NCBI GenBank assembly: GCA_036873755.1
Contig: JAVTVY010016188.1
Location: 1-64,000 of the forward strand
DNA: 64,000 nucleotides
From: Hanleya hanleyi
Taxonomy: Eukaryota; Mollusca; Polyplacophora; Lepidopleurida; Hanleyidae
Direction: 5' to 3'
The notes beneath the pieces are model-generated. The model worked only from the letters and a program-made list of their open reading frames with translations, was not told the origin of the DNA and searched no databases. Both the position numbers and the translations under genes were made by a program. This document shows, one piece after another, positions 24,441-36,384 of this stretch (within the stretch, counting starts at the first letter, position 1; each line of letters opens with the position of its first letter).

Positions 24441-24610
24441 GACACCCCAGGTCATGGGAAGAATTAAGGGTCTCAGCTCCTCGGATTGCTTGTCATGTGG
24501 GTGATTATTGGGGCACCACTAGGTTTCCGGATGTGAAAGAAACAGGACTCAAACATCTTGATTGAAATATTGTTGAGTGCGGTGTTGAATCATATTCACT
24601 CTCACTCTTT
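24441..24610 (+). mobile_element. SINE body and tail following the minisatellite
   Basis: AAGAATTAAGGGTCTCAGC, TCGGATTGCTTGTCATG, then GATTGAAATATTGTTGAGTG and CATATTCACTCTCACTC match the SINE at 16202-16715. Confidence 0.7.
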
Positions 24611-24799
24611 TTTCAGTTTATCCATAGAGTGTAATGTACACCTTTTATAAGAAAGCTACATTCAGCTCCTGTGAAAACTGCAATTACAATCCATTGTTGT
24701 AACATTTGTTAAAGTATTTACATGTAAACCATGCTATATTTTTTCTCACATTAAATTTTCAGGTCATTAAGAAAATGATTTGTGTGTGTTTTTTTCCAG

Positions 24800-24921
24800 A
24801 CAGTTGAGGGCACTAACGGGAGAATGGTTAATGCCGACACTTTCCGTGGAGAAGAAATCAAAAAATTTATATCTGTCTGCACCAGATCTTATACGAAAGT
24901 CCATACGACGCAAAGGTAGTG
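24800..24921 (+). CDS. SYTL-like: Slp-like gene, coding exon 3: SHD2
   Basis: Residues 115-155 (codon 156 split). The peptide starts QLRALTGEWLMPTLSVEKKS and continues with APDLIRKSIRRKGSG. TGEW corresponds to the conserved (S/T)GxW motif of SHD2, whose tryptophan packs against the Rab switch region; usually an aromatic follows W, whereas here Leu-Met follows, which may alter Rab specificity. DLIRKSIRRK is a typical Slp sequence just after SHD2. It ends at a consensus donor GTG followed by GTAAGT. Confidence 0.88.
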
Positions 24922-26344
24922 GTAAGTATCTATTGTGGCATACATGTATAAATTTGTGTTGTTTCATCCAAGATGTGATCAGCCTTTCATAGATAATATT
25001 GATATGTAATTACTTCATAATCGCCATGGATATGGTGGTTGAAATTATTAAAATCAGATGGGGGTAATTTTTATTAAAGTGATGTTTGTACTGAGACAAG
25101 CCAATGGAGGACAATTTGGCTCTTCCCCGAAGGCACACTTGGCCCTTCCAGTTATGTGCATCTTCCATTCCTATGCTTCTAATTGAAGAAGCTACTTTAT
25201 ATGTTATCGCATGACAATTATGACTTTAAAATGAGGTAATACAATCTTATCTTTTCTCTTCCTGTCTCGATGATGAGATTTACACATTCATCATTTCCAG
25301 TTGAGCTTATGTTGTGTAATTTCTTTGCTTGTTCATGTATGCATAATATTTGGGCTGATTACATCTACAGAAAGTTTTATTGCATCAGAAATACACTATG
25401 ACATTATCTTGTCTTTTGAAAATAGTGTCAACAAAGTAATAAAAATGTTTCTGTAAATTGAAATCAAATGTTCACCCTCCATGATGGTTGATACAACATT
25501 GACACGCCTGTGCATTTGTGAAACCTGAAATAATATGTCATTCCACGGAGATGTAACTAATTACGTTCTTGCATGACTGAATCACAAGATCTCTCTAATA
25601 TACATTTAAATGTGCCATGGTTAGGATGTCTTGCATGACCGCTCAACTTCACGGCAGTTTTTATGCCACGGTTGTGCACTGGCAGGGTGGTTGCCTAGAT
25701 GTGTGTTTATTTCAGCAATAAACAAGTTCTCTTAGCAAGGGATGATGATGAAACTGAGAGTTAAAATATACATGTAGGATATGCTAATCCCTCTAATAAT
25801 ACATTCACCCCTTCATCAGAATTCAGTCACCCCGAACTAAAATTCAATCAGTGGTTACAATAAATTTGATCACCCTGTAAAGTTATTGAAATAACAAAGA
25901 AATAATGGATTATATGCATGAATTTGACCCATTTTGTCAAATTCATGTTTTAATAAATCTGCTCACCCCCAATTTTCACTCATGTAGTTGAATTATTAAA
26001 GGGATTACCAATCATTATGTAATGTAATCATTGAATTTATTATATATTATCATTTGTACATGTGACATTCCAAACAATTTACACTGTTCTCCATTCCAGT
26101 ATGGTCAAAATCTCATAATTTGACAGACAAGAGTGCTATTCAGCCAAAAGGGGAAATAAGTTTTCCTTGTTGTTTTTCATGACTGCACTATAAGACAGTA
26201 AATGAGGCAAATTTCATTTCAACAGATTTGAATAGTTATCATATTTGACAGTACTCAATATCAAGAAATATATATCACACCTACAACTGCCATCAGATCT
26301 TCTCTTGAAGGGGTCAGCATTTTGCATATTAGATGTAGATAAAA

Positions 26345-27316
26345 GTTGTCATTTTTACCCCTCATCCCATTGGGTTTGCAGGGTATTATAATTGGCATGT
26401 ACGTCTGGTCCTACGGTCATCCATCCTTAAACAATTTCTTGTCCAGACCATATCTGGTTTACTATTTGATGGACAACTTATGTGGAAGATGCTTAGTACC
26501 CTGCAGATGTGCACTGTCAGGTTTCTTGCACGTTTCAATGATTTTCCACAGAGTTATGACCCTTTATCCCATCAGTCAGTAATTTCTTGTCTGTACTACA
26601 TGTATATTGCAGCTACAATTTGATGGACAACTTTGAAACTTGCATGGAAGATGCTTAGTACCTTACAGATGTGCCCTGCCCATGTTTTTGTGTGCTTTCG
26701 TGATTTGCCATAGAGTTATGGTCCTTTATAGTCTCATTCAGTCCTTTCTTTTCAAGTCCATATCTCAGTTACTACTCAGACAACTTCAAAACTACATGGA
26801 AGAGGCTTAGTACCTTGATGTGTTACCTCAGTTCTTTTTACATGTTTCAATAATTTTCAATCAGTTGACAATTTATACTGTTAGTCATTAATTTCTTGTT
26901 TGGTCTATATCTTGGTTACTATTTGATGCATTATTCAAAACTTGCATGGAAAACTTACAATGTAGTGTCTTGCAGATGTGCACCATATGTCAGGTTTCTT
27001 ATCCATTTTGATGATTCTCCACAGAGTTATTGCCATTTGTCCCACTAGTCAATATTTTCTTGTCCAGCCCATATCTGGTTTACTAGTTGATGTACAACCT
27101 TGAAACTGATATGGAAGCTGCTTAGCACTTTATCGGTGTGAACTGTCAGATTTTGTACATGTTTTGATGATTTTCCGCATAGTTTCGTCTCTTTCTCCTG
27201 TCTATCAAGAATTTCTGTCCGCTCGATATCTTGGTTACTATTTGATGGACAACGTTGAAACTTACATGGAAAATGCTTATTATCTTGCAGATGTGCATGG
27301 TATAGTTCTTTACATC
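26345..27316 (+). repeat. Diverged tandem repeat, unit about 150-160 bp
   Basis: A leader (TTTTTACCCCTCATCCCATT, GTATTATAATTGGCATGTAC) resembles 36390-36450. It is followed by about six units with TATCTGGTTTACTATTTGATGG-like strings, GCTTAGTAC, GCAGATGTGCAC and CACAGAGTTAT landmarks (about 26551, 26713, 27023). Confidence 0.85.
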
Positions 27317-27326
27317 GTTCTGATCA

Positions 27327-27562
27327 AGGGCCCTCGGTGGCCGAGTGGTCTAAGGCGCTTCGCTGGTGACCGCTAGCCTCACACCGCTGAACCGGCACGG
27401 GTTCGAGCCCAGCTGTTCCATGTGTGAAAGTCTGTCAGTTACTTGCCGAAGGGCGGTGGTTCTCTCCGGGTACTCCGGCTTCCTCCACCAACCAAACCGA
27501 CTGTCACCATATGAGTGAAACAAACTTGAGTGTGACATTAAGCCAAATTCCCTCCCTCCCTT
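27327..27562 (+). mobile_element. tRNA-Ser/Leu-like SINE with 10-bp TSD
   Basis: The head GGTGGCCGAGTGGTCTAAGG (A box) and GGGTTCGAGCCC (B box) looks like a tRNA-Leu/Ser. It is followed by a body with TCTCCGGGTACTCCGGCTTC and CTCCACCAACCAAA, a central segment I associate with widespread molluscan SINEs (MetaSINE type), and GACATTAAGCC near the tail. Flanks GTTCTGATCA (27317-27326) and GTTCTAATCA (27563-27572) form a target duplication with one mismatch. It sits inside a unit of the preceding tandem array. It is not a functional tRNA gene. Confidence 0.88.
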
Positions 27563-28370
27563 GTTCTAATCATTTGTACCAGATTTATGGCACTTTATCT
27601 ACTTCCGATAACATGTATTGCATTCTGGTCGGTGTTAGTACTTCTTGAACAACTTTGAAAGTTAATTGCTTATTACACACCAACTGTCCAAACTCAAGAG
27701 TTATCATCCTTATCCTCAACCTAACTACATGTACATGCTGTCATACATATTTGCCTGGGAGATACATGTAAGCCTATCTCATAATGTTTTGAACTTATTT
27801 TGTGCATATTATTACCTCAGTGAAAACCGACCACCAGTGTGCATAATCCTTATCGTTTGTATGTTGTCATATACAAACATAAATGTGTTAAGTTTAAGGG
27901 GTCAGTGGAGCTTCTGCATGTTTGCGGTTGATAATGTTACTGCACATTTTCTTTTTTGTTATTTATAAGTTCAGACATCCGTGACATCTCTGTCACCAAA
28001 TTATTTCTTCATATTCCACAAATGGGCATTTTATGCAAACTACTAGAGATATTTTCATGGGTCATTTATATTTAGGTTAACGTACATTTAATACAGGCAA
28101 TTTTATTTTATTTTAATGTATTTCATAATTGAAATTGACATTCGGCTAATTCGACAATTACATTTATTTTTTTGGGGATAGCTAAATTGCATGTATATGA
28201 ATTCTTGTGGTTCGTTGGAATGAAGAACAAGGTTGAAAGGTTGAAGTAAAAACTATTTCAGTGGAGGCAAATTTGGTGTTAATGCATCTTGATTCATGGC
28301 AAACAATTATGTATCACTGTATTTTGACAGTGAGTTAGAAGTTTTATTGTCATTGTTTGTATTTATAAGT

Positions 28371-31047
28371 GCTCCTGGCTATCAGTGACTGCTTTCTGTC
28401 CTGTTCTCCTGGGTATCAGTGACCACTTTCTGTCCCATTGACCTGGCTATCAGTGAGAGCTTTCTCTCCCATTGACCTGGCTATCAGTGAGAGCTTTCTC
28501 TCCCATTGACCTGGCTATCAGTGAGAGCTTTCTCTCCCATTGTCCTGGCTATCAGTGAGAGCTTTCTCTCCCATTGTCCTGGCTATCAGTGAGAGCTTTC
28601 TCTCCCATTGTCCTGGCTATCAGTGAGAGCTTTCTGTCCCATTGGCCCGGCTATCTGTGAGAGCTTTCTCTCCCATTGTCCTGGCTATCAGTGAGAGCTT
28701 TCTCTCCCATTGACCTGGCTATCAGTGAGAGCTTTCTCTCCCATTGGCCCGGCTATCAGTGAGAGCTTTCTCTCCCATTGGCCTGACTATCAGTGACTCC
28801 TTTCTGTCTCGACGTGGCTATCAGTGAGAGCTTTCTGTCCCATTGGCCTGGCTATCAGTGACTGCTTTCTGTCTCAATGACGTGGCTATCAGTGAGAGAT
28901 TTCTGTCCTGTTGACCTGACTATCAGTGACTGCTTTCTGTCTCAATGACGTGGCTATCAGTGAGAGATTTCTGTCCTGTTGACCTGACTATCAGTGACTG
29001 CTTTCTGTCTCAATGACGTGGCTATCAGTGAGAGATTTCTGTCCTGTTGACCTGACTATCAGTGACTGCTTTCTGTCTCAATGACGTGGCTATCAGTGAG
29101 AGATTTCTCTCCCATCATGCCCATTGTCCTGGCTATCAGTGAGAGCTTTCTGTCCCATTGTCCTGGCTATCAGTGAGAGCTTTCTGTCCCATTGGCCTGG
29201 CTATCAATGAGAGCTTTCTCTCCCATTGTCCTGGCTATCAGTGAGAGCTTTCTCTCCCGTTGTCCTGGCTATCAGTGAGAGCTTTCTCTCCAGTTGTCTT
29301 GGCTAGCAGTGAGAGCTTTCTGTCCCATTGTCCTGGCTATCAGTGAGAGCTTTCTGTCCCATTGGCCTGGCTATCAATGAGAGCTTTCTCTCCCATTGTC
29401 CTGGCTATCAGTGAGAGCTTTCTCTCCCGTTGTCCTGGCTATCAGTGAGAGCTTTCTCTCCAGTTGTCTTGGCTAGCAGTGAGAGCTTTCTGTCCCATTG
29501 TCCTGGCTATCAGTGAGAGCTTTCTGTCCCATTGGCCTGGCTATCAATGAGAGCTTTCTCTCCCATTGTCCTGGCTATCAGTGAGAGCTTTCTCTCCCGT
29601 TGTCCTGGCTATCAGTGAGAGCTTTCTCTCCAGTTGTCTTGGCTAGCAGTGAGAGCTTTCTGTCCCATTGTCCTGGCTATCAGTGAGAGCTTTCTGTCCC
29701 ATTGGCCTGGCTATCAATGAGAGCTTTCTCTCCCATTGTCCTGGCTATCAGTGAGAGCTTTCTCTCCCGTTGTCCTGGCTATCAGTGAGAGCTTTCTCTC
29801 CAGTTGTCTTGGCTAGCAGTGAGAGCTTTCTGTCCCATTGTCCTGGCTATCAGTGAGAGCTTTCTGTCCCATTGGCCTGGCTATCAATGAGAGCTTTCTC
29901 TCCCATTGTCCTGGCTATCAGTGAGAGCTTTCTCTCCCGTTGTCTTGGCTATCAGTGAGAGCTTTCTCTCCAGTTGTCTTGGCTAGCAGTGAGAGCTTTC
30001 TGTCCCATTGTCCTGGCTATCAGTGAGAGCTTTCTGTCCCATTGGCCTGGCTATCAATGAGAGCTTTCTCTCCCATTGTCCTGGCTATCAGTGAGAGCTT
30101 TCTCTCCCGTTGTCCTGGCTATCAGTGAGAGCTTTCTCTCCCATTGTCCTGGTTATCAGTTGAAACTTTCTGTCCTGTTGTGCTGGATATCACTGGGACA
30201 GTCCTTTCTGTCATGTCGTCCAGGCTATCAGTGAGAGCTTTCTGTCCCGTTGTTCTGGATATCAGTGAGCTTTCTGTCCCATTGTCCTGGTTATCATGTT
30301 CCATTGTTCGGCTTATCATGCTTATCAGTGGAACCTTTCTGCCCTGTTCTGGTTATCAGTAAAAGCTATCTGTGCCATTGTTGTGCTTATCAGTGGAAGC
30401 TTTCTGTCCTGTTTTTATGGTTATTAGTTGGACATTTCTGTCCTGTTGTCCTGGTTATCAGTGAGAGGTTTCTGTCCAAATGTCCTGGTTAACATTGAGA
30501 GCTGTCTGTCCTGTTGTTCTGCAGGATATCAGTGGGAGCTTTCTGTCCCATCGTCCAGTTTATCCGTGGGACATTTCTGCCCTGTTGTCATGGTTATAGT
30601 GAGAGCTTTCTGTCCTGTTGTCAGTGAGAGATTTCTGTCTCATTATCTTGTCTATCAGTGGTACCTTTGACTTGTTTTCCTGGCTATTAGTGGGAACTTT
30701 CTGTCCTGTTGACCTGCCTATCTTTGAGACCTTTCTGTCCTGCTTTCCCGACTGTCATTGAGAGCTTTCTGTCCCCTTGTCCTGGCTATCAGTGAGATAT
30801 TTCTGTCCCATAATCCTCATTATCAATGTGAGCTTTCTGTCCTGTTGTCCTGGATATCAGTGAGAGCATTCTGTCCAATTGCCTGGCTGTCAGTGAGAGC
30901 TTTCTGTCCCATTGTTCTGGATAGCATTGAGAGCTTTCTGTCTTGTTGTCCTGGCTGTCAGTAAGAGTTTTCTATCCCATCCTAATTGTCCTGGCTATTA
31001 GAGAGAGCTTTCTGCATGTATCCTATTTTCCTGGATATCAGTGAGTG
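28371..31047 (+). repeat. 34-bp minisatellite, about 78 units, with higher-order periods
   Basis: The unit is TCCTGGCTATCAGTGAGAGC followed by TTTCTGTCCCATTG (34 bp). Between 28861 and 29100 pairs of units form an exact-looking 68-bp period (starts 28861, 28929, 28997, 29065). Between about 29130 and 30130 groups of five form a 170-bp period (the variant GGCTAGCAGTGAG at 29301, 29471, 29641, 29811, 29981). Units at 30150-31047 are diverged and of uneven length. No protein is implied: 34 is not a multiple of three. Confidence 0.97.
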
Positions 31048-31901
31048 GTTACATCAGATTTGCAGATCTACACATAGATTTTGTGACATTTTAACCAATA
31101 TCAGATCCTGACACATAAACAAGATTTGATCTGATATTGATCACCAAGCAACACTGTTGTTAATCAGTCATGTATTGGACAGGAACTATTAGCTAACCAT
31201 GAGTCTCAGTATCTTTAAGACACTTATTTTGAAATGAGACTCTCTGAACTTTGAAGATTTAACACGAAGATAGGAGTGATGCACCCTGTTGTCATGAAAA
31301 AGGTAAATTAAAACACCCAGCTGTGTTCAGTTCCTAGTCAAATGTCTGACCATGACCTTGTGTTTTCTTGCATTGTTCAACTGTACCTTGTAATGTAGTA
31401 ATACATACCGGTCCAAGAAGACAGGTTTGTGTTGAGAGAGTGCTCTCGATCATCGATACCATTGTATGTGAACAGAGTACATGTATATTGATGCACACTT
31501 AATTACTCCATCGTCAGAAAGAGTTTGCCACACACTCTCTTAGTTGTAGTCAGAAAAATAAAGAATATCCACAGGAAACAGCTTAGATGATGAAATTTGT
31601 CGGGCCGTCACTTCTATATCAAACTTAGGTATGTACATATATTGTTGAAGAAAATTTATTGCTTGCGATAGTCAGAAGTTGCCCTTCACCTTCATGATCA
31701 TTGCTGAAACGGAAGTTGAGAGAAATCAAAACAGTTTGATACGTCCAGCTTTGTTGTTTGCATGTTTTTAAGAGGTTATTCCTGTATGTTAGCTGCACTG
31801 GAGTGAGACAACTGTGATTTGTTAGAAATTAGTTCTATTACTTGTGAGAAGATGGTAATTCAACTGGAAATAAGTTCGTTATAATTTTGTGTATGTAGTG
31901 A

Positions 31902-32080
31902 TAGTTTGGGGTGGTATCTGTATCTGTGTAATAGTTATAGTTTGGGGTGGTATCTGTATCTGTGTAATAGTTATAGTTTGGGGTGGTATCTGTATCTGTG
32001 TAATAGTTATAGTTTGGGGTGGTATCTGTATCTGTGTAATAGTTATAGTTTGGGGTGGTATCTGTGTAATTCTGTTCGGC
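31902..32080 (+). repeat. 36-bp tandem repeat, 5 units
   Basis: TAGTTTGGGGTGGTATCTGT starts at 31902, 31938, 31974, 32010 and 32046 (last unit partial). The open frame through it results from the period being a multiple of three. It abuts the MITE at 32081. Confidence 0.95.
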
Positions 32081-32346
32081 TACCCTATTTCTTCTAATTA
32101 TTCAGATGCCAAAACTGAACTTCAGGCTACTCTGAAGAGAAATTCTGCAAACATTCTACAAATTTTACTAGCTATCTTTGCAGTTCTTGGTATAAATAAC
32201 ATATCCATGCCACAGTATGGGATAAATAACATATCCATGTCACAGTATGGGATAAATAACATATCCATGCCACAGTATTTAGTCTCAGTTGACATAAACT
32301 GCTCCTAAATCTAAAAATGCTGTTCAAAAATTGGAAGAAATAGGGT
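32081..32346 (+). mobile_element. MITE with TACCCTATTTCTTC ends and an internal 30-bp triplication
   Basis: The ends TACCCTATTTCTTCTAATT and (reverse complement of right end) TACCCTATTTCTTCCAATT match at 18 of 19 positions. The outer TA may be the target duplication of a Tc1/mariner-type element. Inside, ATAAATAACATATCCATGYC followed by ACAGTATGGG is tandemly repeated three times (32192-32281), whereas the copies at 17951-18140 and 43966-44187 have it once. Confidence 0.82.
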
Positions 32347-34532
32347 ATTTATGATTTTGAGTTGGGCTGATTTAGTATGCATGTCGGTACATATACATAT
32401 GTATATGGTGTGCATGCATTTATACCCAGGGAAACTGGTGTAAAGAAAGGATTCCTCCAGTACAAGAGGTAAGCTAATTATCAACCAGTTGTAATATATC
32501 GGCATGCTCCTCCTTTATACCCTGCCACTCTCCACTTCCTATTGCAATGTAGTCAGAGATTCCTTCAAACCTTCCAGCACAGACAATTGTTCATTGCTGA
32601 CAGACCAGAGTTTCATCTCTCACAAAAAGACAATTTGGCATGACCACGCTGTTACGCAGGTACCATTATCCTTGTAAGATATTTTAAAAAATCATTTAGC
32701 TTTTCTATATCATTTACTGTGGTCACATGTATTTACTTATGAATAATTTCTCTTCATGGTAAGCCCAATTTGTACAAGATCGGTTCCATTCTTCGCCTGT
32801 GACAAGCTTTTTTTATTTGACCTACTTGAGGTCAGTGAAATTTACATCTATGTCACTCAAGACAGAAAAGAGGCTCAGTTGTGGTTTCATTAACCATGTT
32901 ATCAGACAGAAATAAAATCGATCAGAATGGTAAATTAAACCGATCTTGTCAAAAATAGGTTAATCTTCAAGGGAAATGATTAATAAATGTGTGTTATGCA
33001 AGTGTTGTGGAATGGCGGACTGATTTAAAAACTTTTTTTGTACTGGAACAAAGGTACCTGTACAACTGCATGGTCATGCCAAATCTTCTTTTGAAAGGGA
33101 GAGGTGATAAATCTCTGACCCCATGCAGCCATGCAGTCTGATTAACTGTTGTGTGTCATGCAATGGATTAGAGGAAGCTCAGACTAATTCCAATGTACAT
33201 AGGTATCAGTTCAATATCAAATACATGTCAAGAGAAACTCGGCACTTATGAAACAAGTAAATAGTTGACAGAACAATACATCCCCAGATGTAACAAATGT
33301 ACAATTAAATTTTTTGCTAACATTTAACAAGAATATTGATACCTCTGAAAGCATTTGTTTGATCTCATCTTTTCTCCCTTTCAAGTCTAGCCTATGTTTA
33401 CGTTTTTCTTTCCAAACACTGGATGCCTGCATGTACTATACACAGATATTATTGTACTGGATATTGGAAGTATAAGACCAGATAGTTGTTTGGACCTGTT
33501 ATAAATTTATGACTGAAACAACTGTTACAGAGTGAATCTTGATGATCCCAATAGCACATGATTTGCTGCTGCAACATGCTGATGACATAGTTTTGGAAGA
33601 GTTGTCTCCCTTAAACGTGGATGACTCCGTAGAAATAATGTCCCGCCGTTGCAGATAATGGGAGTGGGGTTCTTCAAAGTGCTTTGTTTGAAAAATTGGA
33701 TTAAATAAACATAATGTTTTATTTGATTTGTCAAAAGTTGCTATGATGGAGATTCTTTGTTCACATTTTCAACATTTGCTATCGAACAAAATGTTCATAT
33801 CAGTCAATTGTGTACCCTCAAACTGCAATTTATTGAGCTTGATTGATCGATTAATGGATACATATTTACACATATGCCACATTTTCGCCTATGAGAGGAC
33901 ACTTGTCCTGTTCTCATGGCATTTCTCTAAATAAATATTCAATTTCGCTCCCAGTGCTCGCACTTTCGGGCATTTCTATGAAGCCATTTTGTGGACCCAG
34001 TGAAGGTTGAGGAGCATGTAGAGAAAAATCTAAAACAAAACTACATGTAGTTGTACGCAATTCTTTCACATTTTGCTATTGATGAACACTTGTGATATCA
34101 CAGATAACGGTAGGTCACCGGGTGAAATCTTTGCCCCATGATACAACTTTAATAATGTCAATCACCTCTCGGAGATAGGATATACTTGTATTTTACAGAA
34201 GAATATGAGTACCATGACTTATCAATCAGATTTCCCCAGCCCTTGTCAGTCTTTTGGGGATTTCTTCCTGATGGCTTGAAGTCTGGTCATGAAACTTCAA
34301 CACCCACATGTCAATCCAGAACTGAAGAATGCATTGAAAGAAGAAATATGAAACAACTCATTTCATGTTTACATTTATTTTGTACATTATTTTAGTCAAT
34401 TTTTGCTGCACTTCTGGTGATCGAATTATTAGGGGAATTACCATACCCCTCCCCCCCGCCATTGTTTGTCCCCCCCCCATTTTTTGTCCTAGATATGATA
34501 TTATAACAGTTCCACATTTGTTGTTCAACTTG

Positions 34533-34608
34533 CAGGGCCTGATCCAGGCCGTTTTTGAACCCGTTATAACGGGTTTGGGCGCCATGAATTTGGGCGCCCA
34601 AATGAGAG

Positions 34609-34642
<34 letters not shown>

Positions 34643-34851
34643 GTTAGCAAATTCCCTCTGAACAGGCTGAAACCTATATTAATGCAATTACTATTGCCAA
34701 ATATTAAGTTATCAGGCTGTATTTAGACCATTCAATACTCCCACAGCTTCCATGGGCTTCGACAGTCCCACATCGCGGCCTATTTCACTATAACTTATCA
34801 CACTCTGCGCCAGGTAAGGGTGCCCAAACTAAAAGTCTAGATCAGGCCCTG
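34533..34851. mobile_element. hAT5-like MITE, 319 bp, TSD ACTTG (copy 1)
   Basis: The element starts CAGGGCCTGATC and ends with the exact complement, flanked by ACTTG (34528-34532 and 34852-34856). It includes a palindrome AACCCGTTATAACGGGTT, a GGGCGCC..GGGCGCCC pair and a long A tract. Apart from the A tract it looks identical to 53301-53609. The GGGTGCCCAAACTA end motif resembles the element at 11105-11391, suggesting a related transposase. Confidence 0.93.
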
Positions 34852-34856
34852 ACTTG

Positions 34857-36330
34857 ATCAAATTAATTCAACCTCTGTAGCTGAAAGTATTGATATAATT
34901 TAAATTATGAGGTACACTTGATCAGTTGTGCTCGAGTGCATGCAGACACCAAATGACGTAAGTGAGCAGAAAGAGAATCAATAACATACAGGTAATATAT
35001 TGGATTGACTGGTGCATGTTGTTGCTAGTTTGTTTGTACCAGTTAAATGACAGCTTAAACACATGTATAATCCCAGGCATTTAAATAATTTTAATTTGAA
35101 CATAATTTGTTAAAAGGTTTAAGGTAAGATGAATGTGTTTTGAAACCAGTAGTCAATGTTAAAACCTAATTTAAAACTTTGTCATGGGGTTTTAAAAGCT
35201 TTCCATATTGAAGAAAAGAAAATGAATTTTGCCAAGCTGAGTTAATTAGGTATGTTTTATGATATGCCAAAAAGAACATTTGCATTTTTCAAGCCTTCAG
35301 GGGAACTTGAAATGTGAAATACATGATATACATTATAATTGAGTTTAGCAAGTAGCAGTTGTGTTCTTTTCCCAGAAGGATGACAATGACCTGAAATCTA
35401 GTCTGAGTAAAATCTGGGACAAGTATAGAGGGATATGAAACTAGTGTTTGTCTCGCTAATTTATATGTTAATGAGTGATTAGTGATTGGTTAATTAGTAC
35501 GCCTCGTCACTGATTGGCTTTTTGTGCGCAAAAGACCGTCACATGTGCTTCGCTGCGAGTCCCGCCCTGTTTCGCTGGTCAATGCTGGGTGAATACACGT
35601 GCTTGTCAACTAGGCTTCATTAACGTGACCGCCAGTCAACTCAATTTAGGCCAAGATTGGTGACCAAAAAAAATCCTTTACAGCTTAACGAGTGGCAAAA
35701 TGAATACATCATGCAAACGACAAGAAACAAAACTAGTGCACTGAGAAAAAAAATCTAAAAAAACAAATGACTCTAAAGAGTAGTTCATTCACAAAAACGT
35801 ACAAGAATTGTGAGATTTGTTCAGGATTCTAGATATTTGGCATTTTTACAATTTTCACGAGCAATTATTTACAAGAACGAAAATGGAAAATTAAAATATT
35901 TTGCGTACTGTCAATGACATGCTTGCATATTTTGTAAAAACTAGCACAGATATACTTCAAAGATTGAGATAAATGAGAAGTTTGATCACGAAGAAGGAAA
36001 AAAAATGAGTTTTTGCTTCCCGCTCCGTCCGCTCAGTTATCGGCAGTGCAGAGCGGTCGAAAGTTGTCATGAAAATATGCATCTTTTCGATGAAAATCCC
36101 TCAAAAGTTTCTTCTCTCATAATAGTACCTGTCTCGATCAAATAATCTGATGCCAATTGCTGCAAAAGAACGTCTATAAATCTGGTAAAATCTGGAATGA
36201 ATTTGTGACGAAAACTAAGCGATGCAAAGGCTCACGCGCGTAGAGCGCGAGACCTGGCAGGCGAGACATACATTCAGCGTGAGCTCACGGTGGCGCCTTT
36301 GATGTCGGGGTACGATTCATATCCCTTTAA
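34857..36330. other. Intronic; CpG-richer patch at about 35480-35660
   Basis: Bases 35480-35660 hold CCAAT-type boxes (GATTGGTTAATTAG, CTGATTGGCT), CACATGTG and CACGTG-like E-boxes, and several CpGs. It could be an internal promoter or enhancer. No transcript evidence is visible. The rest is AT-rich with no feature. Confidence 0.25.
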
Positions 36331-36384
36331 TATTCGTCCCAGGTAAAATACATTTCTAGCTTCACAGTTCACAGGCACCACCAC

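Larger units (their letters stand above)
22728..24799 (+). other. Intron 2 (2,072 bp) with SINE and minisatellite
   Basis: Bounded by GTATTA and a TTTTTTTCCAG acceptor. It holds a SINE at about 23035-23320, the minisatellite at 23750-24440 and a SINE 3' part at 24441-24610. The remaining sequence shows nothing further. Confidence 0.8.

Noticed and set aside
23632..24455. Long minus-strand open frames rich in Gln, Ser and Gly (up to 157 codons)
   Set aside because: They lie wholly in the SINE-derived minisatellite, exist in all three minus frames, and have no splice or start context.
27327..27410. A possible tRNA-Leu or tRNA-Ser gene
   Set aside because: The A and B boxes are good, but the acceptor stem does not close and the sequence continues into a SINE body with a TSD.
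28371..31047. CRISPR-like regular repeat array
   Set aside because: Units are head-to-tail without unique spacers, the genome is eukaryotic, and no cas-like gene is near.
31889..32308. A 139-codon frame of repeated VIVWGGICICV peptides
   Set aside because: It is a 36-bp tandem repeat followed by a MITE; the open frame follows from the period being divisible by three.
34365..34661. A 98-codon frame ending in poly-lysine
   Set aside because: The lysines are the A tract of the hAT5-like MITE.
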